From positions 1 through 64,000 of the forward strand of contig JAEWVC010000041.1 of NCBI GenBank assembly GCA_023459275.1: a stretch of DNA of 64,000 bases. The letters are read 5' to 3'. Under the pieces are notes generated by a model. That model was not told the origin of the DNA. It did not search any database and saw nothing but the letters and a program-made list of their open reading frames with translations. Made by a program: the position numbers and the translations under genes. Shown in pieces: positions 1-7,353 of the stretch (positions within the stretch are counted from its first letter, which is position 1; every line of letters starts with the position of its first letter). The DNA comes from Bacillota bacterium. GTDB taxonomy: Bacteria; Bacillota; Clostridia; Christensenellales; Aristaeellaceae.

Positions 1-253
1 CCGCCAGGCGGTTCTTGAGAAAACAGAGGCGCTTGCCGGCAAGCGCCGCGAAGCGCTGGCAAAGACGGAGGCCGTCCTTGCACAGCAGCAGGCAAAAAAG
101 GAGCGCATCCTTAGCAGCCATGAAAAAAAGGAAATAAAGGCGGCCCGGGGTGTGAGAAAGGCCACGGAAAAAGCGGAAATGGACAGGCTGATGTCGGCGG
201 TGAAGGAATCCGGCAAGAGCCTGGAGGAGATCATCGCATCGCTGAAAGCGTAG
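1..253 (+). CDS. C-terminal end of an unidentified charged helical protein (partial)
   Basis: An open frame enters from the left edge and stops with TAG at 251-253, giving 83 residues. The visible part is rich in Lys, Glu, Ala and Arg without Pro or Gly breaks, which suggests a long helix or coiled coil. It ends in a more ordered segment that includes SGKSLEEIIASLKA. Short Lys/Glu-rich proteins ending like this occur among accessory genes of integrative elements of Firmicutes (DUF4315-like), but the start is missing, so this is only a suggestion. A rho-independent terminator follows 23 bp later, so this is the last gene of its transcript. The next small gene also looks mobile-element related, so both probably belong to the edge of one element. 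Confidence 0.55.
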   Translation, partial: RQAVLEKTEALAGKRREALAKTEAVLAQQQAKKERILSSHEKKEIKAARGVRKATEKAEMDRLMSAVKESGKSLEEIIASLKA

Positions 254-276
254 CAGCATCCTTGCGGCATAAAGGG

Positions 277-311
277 AACGGGCGAGGAGACATATTTTCC
301 CGCCCGTTTTT
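277..311 (+). terminator. Rho-independent terminator
   Basis: A perfect 8-bp stem pairs AACGGGCG (277-284) with CGCCCGTT (301-308) around a 16-base loop and runs into TTTTT. It ends the transcript of the partial gene at the left edge. Confidence 0.75.
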
Positions 312-379
312 ACGCAAGATTTGACGGGGCTGGATGTGGGCAAACTTGACTGAATGCCAGGACGGGGAGGGAGCATGCC

Positions 380-607
380 ATGAAACGGTCTATCCCCTAT
401 GAAAAGCAATCCAAAAGGAAGCGGCGGGAGCAGGACCTTATCAAGCGGGAAACATGGGGAGACATAAAGCCTATTACAAGAAGGATCGAGAGCGCCAAGA
501 TATACAGGCGCAAAAAGGCCCGGCAGGAGGAGGGATCTTTCGATGCCGGGCCTTTTATATGCCGCTTTGATGTCAATATCCGATCACGGAGGGCAGCCAG
601 GTGGTGA
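380..607 (+). CDS. Small basic conserved hypothetical protein, mobile-element type
   Basis: The ATG at 380 follows GGGGAGGGA. The first 52 residues are highly basic and carry IPYEK near the N-terminus, TWG in the middle and a P-(V/I)-T-R then Y-x-R-K-K-A pattern. This spacing recalls small orphan proteins I associate with plasmids, phages and ICEs of Firmicutes; I know no function for them. From about residue 53 the frame runs through a strong bidirectional terminator (513-556) and 35 bp into the 3' end of dctM on the other strand. The C-terminal 20 or so residues are therefore probably not ancestral, and the gene may have lost its original stop at an element boundary. Confidence 0.5.
   Translation: MKRSIPYEKQSKRKRREQDLIKRETWGDIKPITRRIESAKIYRRKKARQEEGSFDAGPFICRFDVNIRSRRAARW
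513..556. terminator. Bidirectional terminator between small gene and dctM
   Basis: The arms AAAAGGCCCGGCA (513-525) and TGCCGGGCCTTTT (544-556) are perfect complements of 13 bp. Read on the minus strand the stem is followed by a T run, so it ends the TRAP operon. On the plus strand it lies inside the small open frame. Confidence 0.8.
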
Positions 608-1856
608 GCGCAGGGATGAGGCTGATGAGGACAAGCACCAGCAGGTTGCACAGCACATAGGGGGCGGCACCTTTGAAAATATCGATGATGGGCATCCTGT
701 TGATTTTGGTGCAGGCGTTCAGACACATACCCACCGGCGGCGTCACCAGCCCGATGGCCATGCCGGTGATGAGGATGGCCCCGAACTGCAGCGCCCCCAC
801 CCCCATGGCATTCACCACAGGCAGGAGGATGGGCGCCAGGAGCAATATGGCGGGGGACACGTCAATGAACGTGCCGATCACAAGAATGAGCAGGTCAACC
901 AATAGGATCAGCGACCAGGAGGGCATGTTCAGGGAGGCGAAAAAGCCTGCCACCAAACGCGGCACCTGCTGCATGGTGAGCACCCAGGTGAAGATATTGG
1001 TGAACCCGATGATGATCATGATGGAGGCGGAGGAGATCAGCGTTTTGCGCAGGGCCTTTACAATATGCTTCACCGTCAGTTCCCTGTACCCGAAAAAGCC
1101 AAGGACCAGCGCGTAGAACACCGCCAGGCCCGCGCTTTCGGTAGCCGTGCAGATTCCGAAGGAAATGGAGAAAATGATAAAAAGGGGCATCAGCAGCGCG
1201 GGAAGGCCGGTGAGAACGGTGCGGAAAAAGTCCTTTCGGTCAAAAGGCGTTTTCGCGGGATGGTACCCGCGCCTTCTGCTGATGATGAATACAATGGCAA
1301 GCTGGGACAGCCCGATGAGGATTCCCGGGACTGCCCCGGCCAGGAAAAGCGAGCCGATGGACGCGCCGCTGACCATGGCGTAAATGATCATGGGGATGCT
1401 GGGCGGGATGATCATGCCCATGGTGGAGGAGGCCACGGTCACGCCGGCGGCCACCTTGGGGGGATAGCCCCTTTCCTCCATGGCGGGGATAAGAATGGAG
1501 CCCAGCGCCGAGGTGTCGGCTACGGAGGAGCCGGAGATTCCTCCAAACAGCATGCTGGCCACCACGTTCACCTCGCCCAGACCGCCCCGGAAGGGTCTCA
1601 CCAGGTACATGCAGAAACGGATGATGCGGTTGGTGATGCCGCCGGAATTCATCAGCTCTCCGGCCAGCATGAACATGGGCATGGCGATCATCAGCGGGCT
1701 GTACGCGCCGCCCCAGATTCTTTGGGGAATCATGGTCAAAAATTTGGGTGCTTCCGCCGCCATGTACGCAATGCAGGAGGCCCCGATGGAAAAGGCCAGC
1801 GGCACGCCGATCACCGCAAATACGATCAGGCCTGCCAGCAGATATACAATGGCCAT
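573..1856 (-). CDS. dctM: TRAP transporter large permease, DctM family
   Basis: This 427-residue, very hydrophobic protein has the usual length of DctM, the large membrane subunit of tripartite ATP-independent periplasmic transporters. Those systems use a Na+ gradient to import carboxylates or sugar acids delivered by an extracytoplasmic binding protein. About 12 hydrophobic segments are visible. The Gly/Pro-rich conserved loops are present, including PMFMLAGELMNSGGIT near residue 60 and the TPPVGMCLN segment near residue 375. The start is well supported by AAGGAGC upstream. It is the last gene of a dctP-dctQ-dctM operon, 28 bp after dctQ, and ends just before a bidirectional terminator. The substrate cannot be read from this subunit. 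Confidence 0.92.
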   Translation of the reverse strand: MAIVYLLAGLIVFAVIGVPLAFSIGASCIAYMAAEAPKFLTMIPQRIWGGAYSPLMIAMPMFMLAGELMNSGGITNRIIRFCMYLVRPFRGGLGEVNVVASMLFGGISGSSVADTSALGSILIPAMEERGYPPKVAAGVTVASSTMGMIIPPSIPMIIYAMVSGASIGSLFLAGAVPGILIGLSQLAIVFIISRRRGYHPAKTPFDRKDFFRTVLTGLPALLMPLFIIFSISFGICTATESAGLAVFYALVLGFFGYRELTVKHIVKALRKTLISSASIMIIIGFTNIFTWVLTMQQVPRLVAGFFASLNMPSWSLILLVDLLILVIGTFIDVSPAILLLAPILLPVVNAMGVGALQFGAILITGMAIGLVTPPVGMCLNACTKINRMPIIDIFKGAAPYVLCNLLVLVLISLIPALTTWLPSVIGY

Positions 1857-1884
1857 AACAATATTTCAGCTCCTTCCGCATAGC

Positions 1885-2394
1885 TTACGGCTGCTTATCC
1901 GCCGGGCCTTTTTGATCTTCCACTGGAAAGAATAGCAGGGACGCAATCCTTATCAGAAGGCATAGGCCGCACAGAATGAAGCAGGCGGGCATGATGCCGT
2001 ACATGTACCGCATGGGAATGTTCATCCCCGGTGAAAGCTGATTGCCCACCTGCTCCACGTAGCGGAAGCTGTATACGCACGCCACAACAGTGACGGCAAG
2101 CGCGATAAGATGATTCAAAAGGCTGATGATGCGCTGTACCCCGGGGCGCAGGGACCGGAACAGGATGTCGATGACCACATGTTCCTTTTCCAGCACGCAG
2201 ATGCCAAGCCCCCAGAAGGTGGTGAAGGCGAACAGCGTGGTGATGAACTCTTCCAGCTGTTTCCAGGACAGGGAAAAGAAATATCTGGCGGCCACCGAAA
2301 ACAGGACGCACGCAAACAGGCCGCCCATGGCCGCGATGCCCACGCCCACATAGATTCTATAAGCGATTTTTCCAAGCTTTTTTACAGCCTCCAT
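1885..2394 (-). CDS. dctQ: TRAP transporter small permease, DctQ family
   Basis: This 169-residue protein has four predicted membrane helices, as expected for DctQ, the small subunit that partners DctM. A Trp-rich stretch (FTTFWGLG) and the following E-K-E-H-V pattern in the middle are typical of the family. The open frame extends upstream to 2511, but that extension translates part of a dispersed non-coding repeat. I therefore chose the ATG at 2394, where GGGGGTG lies at a good distance. The gap to dctP is unusually long (347 bp) for a TRAP operon because the repeat sits in it. Confidence 0.88.
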   Translation of the reverse strand: MEAVKKLGKIAYRIYVGVGIAAMGGLFACVLFSVAARYFFSLSWKQLEEFITTLFAFTTFWGLGICVLEKEHVVIDILFRSLRPGVQRIISLLNHLIALAVTVVACVYSFRYVEQVGNQLSPGMNIPMRYMYGIMPACFILCGLCLLIRIASLLFFPVEDQKGPADKQP

Positions 2395-2428
2395 GTTTTG
2401 CACCCCCAGGTATCGCTGCTTAAGGAAA

Positions 2429-2718
2429 GGGGAGGGAGCGCTTTCTCCCTCCCCGCAGGCCGTCGAAATAGTGCCTATTTTGACGGCGGCCCCTAGAAAG
2501 TGAGATTTCACTTTCTAGGGGTTGCACTTTTCACCTGCGGCCTCTGGCCGCGGGCGGTGAAAAGTGTAAGGAATGCTTGCTTCGCAAGCGCCCCGCGCGC
2601 GTAGGCTATGCCGGGCGACACGATTGCAATTGAAGGGGTTCCACCCCTTCAATGCATCCCCGAAAATTGGGCTGACTTTGTTGATGATTTGAGGGGAGGG
2701 AGCGATTCCTCTCTCCCC
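2429..2718 (+). repeat. Structured dispersed repeat, copy A, flanked by duplicated hairpins
   Basis: The core (about 2455-2692) is about 238 bp and aligns almost end to end with 38704-38942. In order it holds: a stem around TGCCTATTTTGACGGC (2459-2489); a near-perfect hairpin with arms CCCCTAGAAAGTGA and TCACTTTCTAGGGG (2490-2521); a long imperfect stem closing CACTTTTCACC with GGTGAAAAGTG (2525-2566); GCTTGC-TTC-GCAAGC (2575-2589); and ATTGAAGGGGT-TCC-ACCCCTTCAAT (2629-2653). The core is bracketed by two 26-bp hairpin sequences (2429-2454 and 2693-2718) that match at 23 of 26 positions and are G-rich in one arm and C-rich in the other. It occupies the gap between dctP and dctQ, where it may lower expression of the downstream genes. 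No coding function is apparent. Confidence 0.8.
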
Positions 2719-2741
2719 GCCGGGCCTTCTTGTGAAAAAGA

Positions 2742-3740
2742 TTACTCCTTCACAGACGCGATGATGGCCCGCATGGCGTCCAATTCTTCCTGGGTAAGCA
2801 GCCCTTCCGCAATGTAATCCGTGTATACGGATTCCGTGGCGTCCTTGAAGGCCTGCAGCTCTTCGGCAGTGGGATAGTAGACCTCCGCGTTCTTGGCGAT
2901 GACATCGATGGCGGCGGTCTCATTATCCGCGATAGCCTGGTCATTGACCTTCATCATTTCCAGCGTGGCGTCCCGCAGGATCTGCTGGTACTCCGCAGGC
3001 AGGCTGCCAAACCATTCCAGGTTGATGTAGAAGGGGTCGGGATGGAACTGGTAGGCCACCATGGTGAAGTACTTTTGCACCTCGTAAAACTTCATGCCCT
3101 CCACGTTTACGGCAGGGTTCTCCTGGCCGTCGGCCACGCCCGTTTTCAGGGCCATGTACAGTTCGCCGTAGGGAATGGATACGGTGGAGGCACCCAGCGC
3201 CTTAAAGGTGCGGTCAATGGTGTCGATGGGGGGAACGCGCATTTTCAGGCCCTTCAGATCCTCGGGGGTCTTGATCATGTGCGCGTTGTTGGAGAAGTGG
3301 CGGAAGCCGCCCGCGTTGCCAAGCCCCAGGATCAGCATATTGTCTTTCTTCGCGTCCTTGCAGATGGACAGCGCGATATCGCTGCTCATCAGCGCCTGCA
3401 CCTGGGCGGGGTTTTCGCACAGGAAGGGCAGGGTAAACACCAGTAGCCTGGGCAGGAAGTCAAACTGGCCGCCCCGCATGCCTTCCAAGGTGCCCATTTT
3501 TACCATTTCCAGCATTTCTTTTTCAGAGCCCAGGGTGCCCAGCGGGAAAAGCTCCACCTGGATGCCGCCGTTGGTTTTTTCCTCCACAATCTTCTCAAAG
3601 GCAAGCAGGGAAATGTGGCGGGGATTGTTTTCCGGCTGCGCGTGTCCGATCTTCAGCACATACGTTTCCGCCAGGGAGGCCATGGGGATGGCCGCCAGCG
3701 CCAGGCAAAGGACCAGGGTGAACACCAGTGTCTTTTTCAT
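2742..3740 (-). CDS. dctP: TRAP transporter substrate-binding protein, DctP family
   Basis: This 332-residue exported protein captures the substrate outside the membrane and hands it to DctQM. It begins with a clear signal peptide (Lys-Lys, hydrophobic core, SLAE cleavage region near residue 21). Mature-domain features include the IGHAQPENNP segment, the LGSEKEMLEMV motif and the conserved Arg region LKGLKMRVPP near residue 145, which in this family contacts a substrate carboxylate. The ATG at 3740 was chosen over upstream starts because AAAGGAG lies 7 bases before it and the signal peptide begins there. It is the promoter-proximal gene of the TRAP operon. A sugar acid or other hydroxy- or keto-carboxylate is the usual class of substrate; which one is not visible. 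Confidence 0.92.
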   Translation of the reverse strand: MKKTLVFTLVLCLALAAIPMASLAETYVLKIGHAQPENNPRHISLLAFEKIVEEKTNGGIQVELFPLGTLGSEKEMLEMVKMGTLEGMRGGQFDFLPRLLVFTLPFLCENPAQVQALMSSDIALSICKDAKKDNMLILGLGNAGGFRHFSNNAHMIKTPEDLKGLKMRVPPIDTIDRTFKALGASTVSIPYGELYMALKTGVADGQENPAVNVEGMKFYEVQKYFTMVAYQFHPDPFYINLEWFGSLPAEYQQILRDATLEMMKVNDQAIADNETAAIDVIAKNAEVYYPTAEELQAFKDATESVYTDYIAEGLLTQEELDAMRAIIASVKE

Positions 3741-3893
3741 GAAAATGCTCCTTTCCGTGATATGCTTCTCAAAGGCGGGCATCCGCCGCCTTTCGATTCG
3801 GTTGTCATCCATTGCAGGCCTGCCCGGGAACGGCAAACACAACCCTCTGTCCGCCGCCGGGTGCATATGGCCTCAAGTATTTTCCATATTTCA

Positions 3894-3922
3894 ATTATCC
3901 ATAAATCTGTATACACTATCAA
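3894..3922 (-). promoter_or_regulatory. Promoter of the TRAP operon with a GTATAC operator candidate
   Basis: On the minus strand TTGATA (3917-3922) and GATAAT (3894-3899) are 17 bases apart. The spacer contains the perfect palindrome TGTATACA (3908-3915). The same GTATAC core occurs at 5473-5478 upstream of the GntR gene, so that regulator may control both. The leader to dctP is about 150 bases and shows no other strong structure. Confidence 0.6.
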
Positions 3923-3964
3923 TATAAAATATTGCGTAAATGCATGTTATCTTGCTTTTCGTTT

Positions 3965-4729
3965 TTAGGCGCCGTAGGCGTCGCGGTAGGAGGTGGGCGT
4001 CATGCCGGTATGCTTTTTAAAGACGGCCGAAAAATAGGAGGCATCCGGAAAGCCGCAGATCTCCGCGATCCTGAGCAGGCTGAAATGGCTGTACAGCAGC
4101 AATTCCTCCGCCTTTCTGATGCGCAATGCCGTCAGCTGCTGCCAGATGGAGACCCCAAGACAGCTTTTGAATTGCCTGCAAAGGTGGTATTTGCTGACGC
4201 CAAGATCCCTGGCGATGCCGTCCAGCGTCAAATTTTTCTCGAAATGGTCGTTCAGGTAACGGAAGGCCCGACGCATCTGCGGCGGGATGTTGTTAGGCAC
4301 CTGCTCCTTCGGGGGATCCTGCCGTTGCTTGGGTTCGCTCCCCCTTGCGCGTTCCGCCTTCAGCCGGCCGAGCACACAGGCCATGGTGCCCATGAGCGCT
4401 TTGATTGTAACAGGTTTTTGAATGTATCCCGCGGCGTTGAGCCGGAACAGACGGTCGATAGCCTCAAGGGTACGCTCCCTGGCCATCAGGAAGGCGACGC
4501 CCGGGAACCCCAGAGTTTGAAGCTGCTCCAGAAAGTCAAATCCCGCGCCGTTTTCCCCGCAATCGGCAATGGCCAGGATGTCCGGCCTGTACTGTATGGC
4601 GGTGCGCAGCGCCACCGGGCCGCCGCGGCACTCATACACAGCGCGTATCTCGGGGTACTTTTCCCGGATCAGTCCTTTGAGCGCTGCGCGGTCCTGGGGA
4701 TCATCGTCAATGATCAGCAGCGTATACAT
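3965..4729 (-). CDS. Response regulator with AraC-type DNA-binding domain
   Basis: The 254-residue protein joins a receiver domain (residues 1-125) to a C-terminal AraC HTH domain (about 150-252). The acidic pocket DDD (8-10), the phospho-acceptor candidate Asp56 in IADC and Lys105 in YIQKP are present. The conserved Thr/Ser after the fourth strand is replaced by Met82 (FLMAR), so phosphorylation switching may be altered. No histidine kinase is adjacent. The second HTH contains AEICGFPDASYFSAVFKKHTG, split here as AEICGFPDASYF then SAVFKKHTG, the usual AraC signature. It starts 12 bp after the GntR gene and lies upstream of dctP, so it probably takes part in controlling the TRAP operon or the same metabolic pathway. 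Confidence 0.85.
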   Translation of the reverse strand: MYTLLIIDDDPQDRAALKGLIREKYPEIRAVYECRGGPVALRTAIQYRPDILAIADCGENGAGFDFLEQLQTLGFPGVAFLMARERTLEAIDRLFRLNAAGYIQKPVTIKALMGTMACVLGRLKAERARGSEPKQRQDPPKEQVPNNIPPQMRRAFRYLNDHFEKNLTLDGIARDLGVSKYHLCRQFKSCLGVSIWQQLTALRIRKAEELLLYSHFSLLRIAEICGFPDASYFSAVFKKHTGMTPTSYRDAYGA

Positions 4730-4741
4730 GGCAGGGCCCCG

Positions 4742-5428
4742 CTATTTGATGGAGGCCACAAACCTGGCGGCCTCCCGGACGGCGGGGTCTGTAAAGACCC
4801 GGCTGAAATGCTTTACGGAACTGCCCATATGCGTTTTCAGGGCCTTGACGGCGGCGTCAAGATCCCGCTTCTCCAAGCTGTCGATGATGTCTTCATGCTC
4901 CTTGATGGTAGGCGTGTATTCCGGGTAGAAAAGCGAGAGCCACCTGGCCCGCACGATCAGCAGATGATGCCGGGTATAGGCTTCCAGCAGCCTTCTGTTG
5001 CCCGCACCCTCCACGATCATGAAATGGAACCGGTCCTCGATCTCGAAATTCTTCTCAAAATCCCTGTCCGCGATGGCTTTTTTCAATTCCTCATTCAGCT
5101 CGCGCATCCTTTGGACGCTTGCTTTCGAAAGCGGGCTGCGGGTGGTGATGATCTCAATGGCCTGCTGCTCCAGCGCGGTGCGCAGCTCCGTGATCTCCAG
5201 AATGTCCGCCGCGGAGATGTCCGCCACCACCGCCTTGCTTTGCCCCTGCACCACCAGGGATTCGTACATCAGCCTTTGGATCGCCTCCCGCACCGGCGTG
5301 CGGCTCATGCCCAGCTCCCGGGAAATTTGGTAATCCGATACCACATCGCCGGGCTTCAGGGTGAAGGTCAATATATTGCTTAATATTTTCTCATAGGCCA
5401 CCTGCACAAGACGGACCTCGGGCTCCAT
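4742..5428 (-). CDS. GntR-family regulator, FadR/FCD subgroup
   Basis: This 228-residue protein has an N-terminal winged HTH (residues 10-75, with DYQISRELGMSRTPVREAI as the helix-turn-helix) and a C-terminal helical FCD ligand domain. The FCD domain has the expected His and Asp metal/ligand positions in HHLLIVRAR and KEHEDIIDSL. Members usually repress sugar-acid, carboxylate or amino-acid genes and release DNA when the substrate binds. I chose the ATG at 5428 because GCAGGTG lies 6-7 bases upstream; a more upstream ATG (5464) has no ribosome site and sits in the promoter. It is transcribed with the response regulator and lies next to the TRAP operon, whose promoter shares its GTATAC element. 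Confidence 0.85.
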   Translation of the reverse strand: MEPEVRLVQVAYEKILSNILTFTLKPGDVVSDYQISRELGMSRTPVREAIQRLMYESLVVQGQSKAVVADISAADILEITELRTALEQQAIEIITTRSPLSKASVQRMRELNEELKKAIADRDFEKNFEIEDRFHFMIVEGAGNRRLLEAYTRHHLLIVRARWLSLFYPEYTPTIKEHEDIIDSLEKRDLDAAVKALKTHMGSSVKHFSRVFTDPAVREAARFVASIK

Positions 5429-5449
5429 CCGGTTCACCTGCTTTTTATA

Positions 5450-5478
5450 GAATACAGTATTCATGCTTATTGGTATAC
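5450..5478. promoter_or_regulatory. Candidate autoregulatory operators upstream of the GntR gene
   Basis: GAATACAGTATTC (5450-5462) is a palindrome apart from its central base. GTATAC (5473-5478) matches the core of the palindrome in the dctP promoter. Both lie immediately upstream of the chosen GntR start and next to a TATAAT-like stretch read on the minus strand. Confidence 0.4.
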
Positions 5479-5526
5479 AGTTTATTATAGGCTTTCGCCG
5501 GAGTTTGTCAAGGACAGCAACAAAAC

Positions 5527-5561
5527 ACGGAGAGGGATTTGATGAAAATCCCTCTCCGCGT
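5527..5561 (-). terminator. Terminator of the nrdD-nrdG-aldolase transcript
   Basis: A 13-bp stem of CGGAGAGGGATTT with AAATCCCTCTCCG around GATGA is followed on the minus strand by GTGTTTTG. It lies directly after the stop codon of the D-threonine-aldolase-like gene. Confidence 0.75.
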
Positions 5562-5583
5562 GCCAATTGAAAAGCATTCCTGC

Positions 5584-6648
5584 CTATTGCGACTTTCCCC
5601 GGCTGGTTACCGGGAGAATTTCCTTTACCTCATCCCCCGAAACCAGATAGATCCTGTCAAACAGGTTCACATTAGTGCAGCAGTGGCCGGGGATGTAGCG
5701 AACCGTATCATTTACTTTTGCGCGATGGCCGGGGAGACGGTTGGTGATGTGCTCCTCGCTCAGTTTGACAAGGGCCTCGGGATGACCCATCAATACCGGC
5801 TTTTCCTGATCCACGCTGCAGGTTTTCAGCCCGGCGTCGGTGATGAATACATCCCCGTTCACCGATATCACGGAGGAAAAGATGAAGAGCGCGTTTTCAA
5901 AAGGCAGATCCAGCAGGTTGTACGCCGCGTCCATAAAGAGGTAGCTGCCGGCCTGGGATTCGGTATATACGGTGGGAAGCGTTTGGCGCAGGGGGAGCGT
6001 GCCGGTACTCATGCCGCTTATCTCCTTGGGCGGGAGGCCCTTTTCGGTGAGGAACGCCTTCAATTGGGACAACTGTTCCTCTATAGCCTCAGAATCGCCC
6101 ATGCGCTTTTTAAAATCCGCCTCGTGGGACAATTGGCCCGCGTAGGCCTGGATGCCGCCGAAGCGCAAATGCGGCTGCTTAGCGATCACCTCCGTCAGCG
6201 CCAGCACTTCTTCGTTGGTGTAAACGCCGCAGCGCTTCATGCCCACGTCGAATTCCACCAGCACGGAAAGCGTAACGCCTTCCCGGTTCGCCGCGGCTTC
6301 AAGGTCCAATATATTTTGCCTGTCGTCCACGCAGACGCCGATCCACGCATCATGGGCCAGCTTCGCAAGCCGTGCGATCTTGCTAGGGACCGTCACCTGG
6401 TTGGCGATCAGGATATCCCGGATTCCCGCCGCGTACACATCCTCCGCCTCGCCCACCTTGGCGCAGGTGATGCCCTTTGCGCCGTATTCCATCTGCAATT
6501 TTGCCAGGTACGGGCAGCGGTGGGATTTATAGTGGGGCCGCAAGGCGATTCCCGCCGCCTGCGCCAGGACCTTTGCGGACTGCAGGTTGCGCAGCAGCGC
6601 TTCCCTGTCAAGGACCAGCGCCGGGGTTTCGATCTCCGTGATTTTCAT
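5584..6648 (-). CDS. D-threonine aldolase / DSD1-like PLP enzyme
   Basis: This 354-residue protein belongs to the fold-type III (alanine-racemase-like) PLP enzymes that cleave or dehydrate beta-hydroxy-D-amino acids (D-threonine aldolase, 3-hydroxy-D-aspartate aldolase, D-serine dehydratase). Lys41 in RPHYKSHRC is the PLP lysine. The C-terminal PGHCCTNVN, with His322 and Cys324, matches the divalent-metal site of the family. The barrel motifs ITCAKVGEAEDV and FDVGMKRCG are also present. The start follows AAAGGG and lies 12 bp behind nrdG, so it is probably transcribed with the ribonucleotide reductase genes, which is an odd pairing. It faces the GntR and TRAP genes on the same strand. The precise substrate among hydroxy-D-amino acids is not determined. 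Confidence 0.82.
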   Translation of the reverse strand: MKITEIETPALVLDREALLRNLQSAKVLAQAAGIALRPHYKSHRCPYLAKLQMEYGAKGITCAKVGEAEDVYAAGIRDILIANQVTVPSKIARLAKLAHDAWIGVCVDDRQNILDLEAAANREGVTLSVLVEFDVGMKRCGVYTNEEVLALTEVIAKQPHLRFGGIQAYAGQLSHEADFKKRMGDSEAIEEQLSQLKAFLTEKGLPPKEISGMSTGTLPLRQTLPTVYTESQAGSYLFMDAAYNLLDLPFENALFIFSSVISVNGDVFITDAGLKTCSVDQEKPVLMGHPEALVKLSEEHITNRLPGHRAKVNDTVRYIPGHCCTNVNLFDRIYLVSGDEVKEILPVTSRGKSQ

Positions 6649-6660
6649 AAGACACCCTTT

Positions 6661-7347
6661 CTATACCGCCGTGTTGGGCTGGTATGGTCGCACAAGTTCC
6701 GCGAGCGCATCGATTTCCGCTTGTGTGTACGGCGTCTGGCCAACCCTTTCCTCGTCCGCCGGGAGATACTTGTCCGGCCTTCGGTAGCGGTTGAGCACGT
6801 ACCTGGGCAGCGGGGGAAGCTCCTTGGCCATGGTTGCAAGATCATCCTCCGTAAGCTGGGGAATCACGGTGGTGCGCACCTCAAAGGGCACGGAGGATTC
6901 CAGAAGGACCCGGATGGTGGCAAGCACTTTGTCCGGGTCGGCTCCTTGCCCGCAAATTTCCTTGTATCTTTTGGCGGGCGCCTTGTAATCCACGGCCACA
7001 TAATCGCACAGGCCCTGTTCCAGCAGCTCTTGGACGGCTTGGGGGGCGGACCCGTTGGTATCCAGCTTGGTTTTGTACCCCAGGGCCTTCAGCTTTTCCA
7101 AAAATACGGAAAGCCCGGGCTGCAACGTAGGCTCGCCTCCTGTCACCACAGCGCCGTCCAGCATGGAGGCGCGCCTTTTCAGGAAATCCTCCACATAGCC
7201 CGGAAGGAGCACCTCATGGGTGCCGTCAATGAGGCCGCGGTTGTGGCAGTAGAAGCAGCTATAATTGCAGCCGGGCACAAACAGCACGCAGGCAGTAAGC
7301 CCCGGATAATCCACAAAGGAGCATTTGGTAAGGCCCGCCAGAAGCAT
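6661..7347 (-). CDS. nrdG: Anaerobic ribonucleotide reductase activating protein (radical SAM)
   Basis: This 228-residue radical SAM enzyme uses a 4Fe-4S cluster and S-adenosylmethionine to install the glycyl radical on NrdD. The cluster motif is Cys27-x3-Cys31-x2-Cys34 (CNYSCFYC), and the SAM-binding GGEP lies at residues 70-73. It starts 6 bp after nrdD with AGGATG as ribosome site, so the pair is translated together. The length and the TKCSFVDYPG N-terminus fit the NrdG type found in many anaerobes rather than pyruvate-formate-lyase activase. Confidence 0.92.
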   Translation of the reverse strand: MLLAGLTKCSFVDYPGLTACVLFVPGCNYSCFYCHNRGLIDGTHEVLLPGYVEDFLKRRASMLDGAVVTGGEPTLQPGLSVFLEKLKALGYKTKLDTNGSAPQAVQELLEQGLCDYVAVDYKAPAKRYKEICGQGADPDKVLATIRVLLESSVPFEVRTTVIPQLTEDDLATMAKELPPLPRYVLNRYRRPDKYLPADEERVGQTPYTQAEIDALAELVRPYQPNTAV

Positions 7348-7353
7348 TTGCTG

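Noticed and set aside
2395..2511. N-terminal extension of dctQ beginning in the repeat
   Set aside because: A similar MK.HFLGA stretch arises in repeat copy B at 38762 on the minus strand, so it comes from the repeat; the ribosome site supports the ATG at 2394.
2608..2817. Small plus-strand open frame within repeat copy A, and a similar one at 38751-39083 in copy B
   Set aside because: The frames are not conserved between copies beyond chance, carry no ribosome site, and the copies differ by changes that keep base pairing rather than protein sequence.
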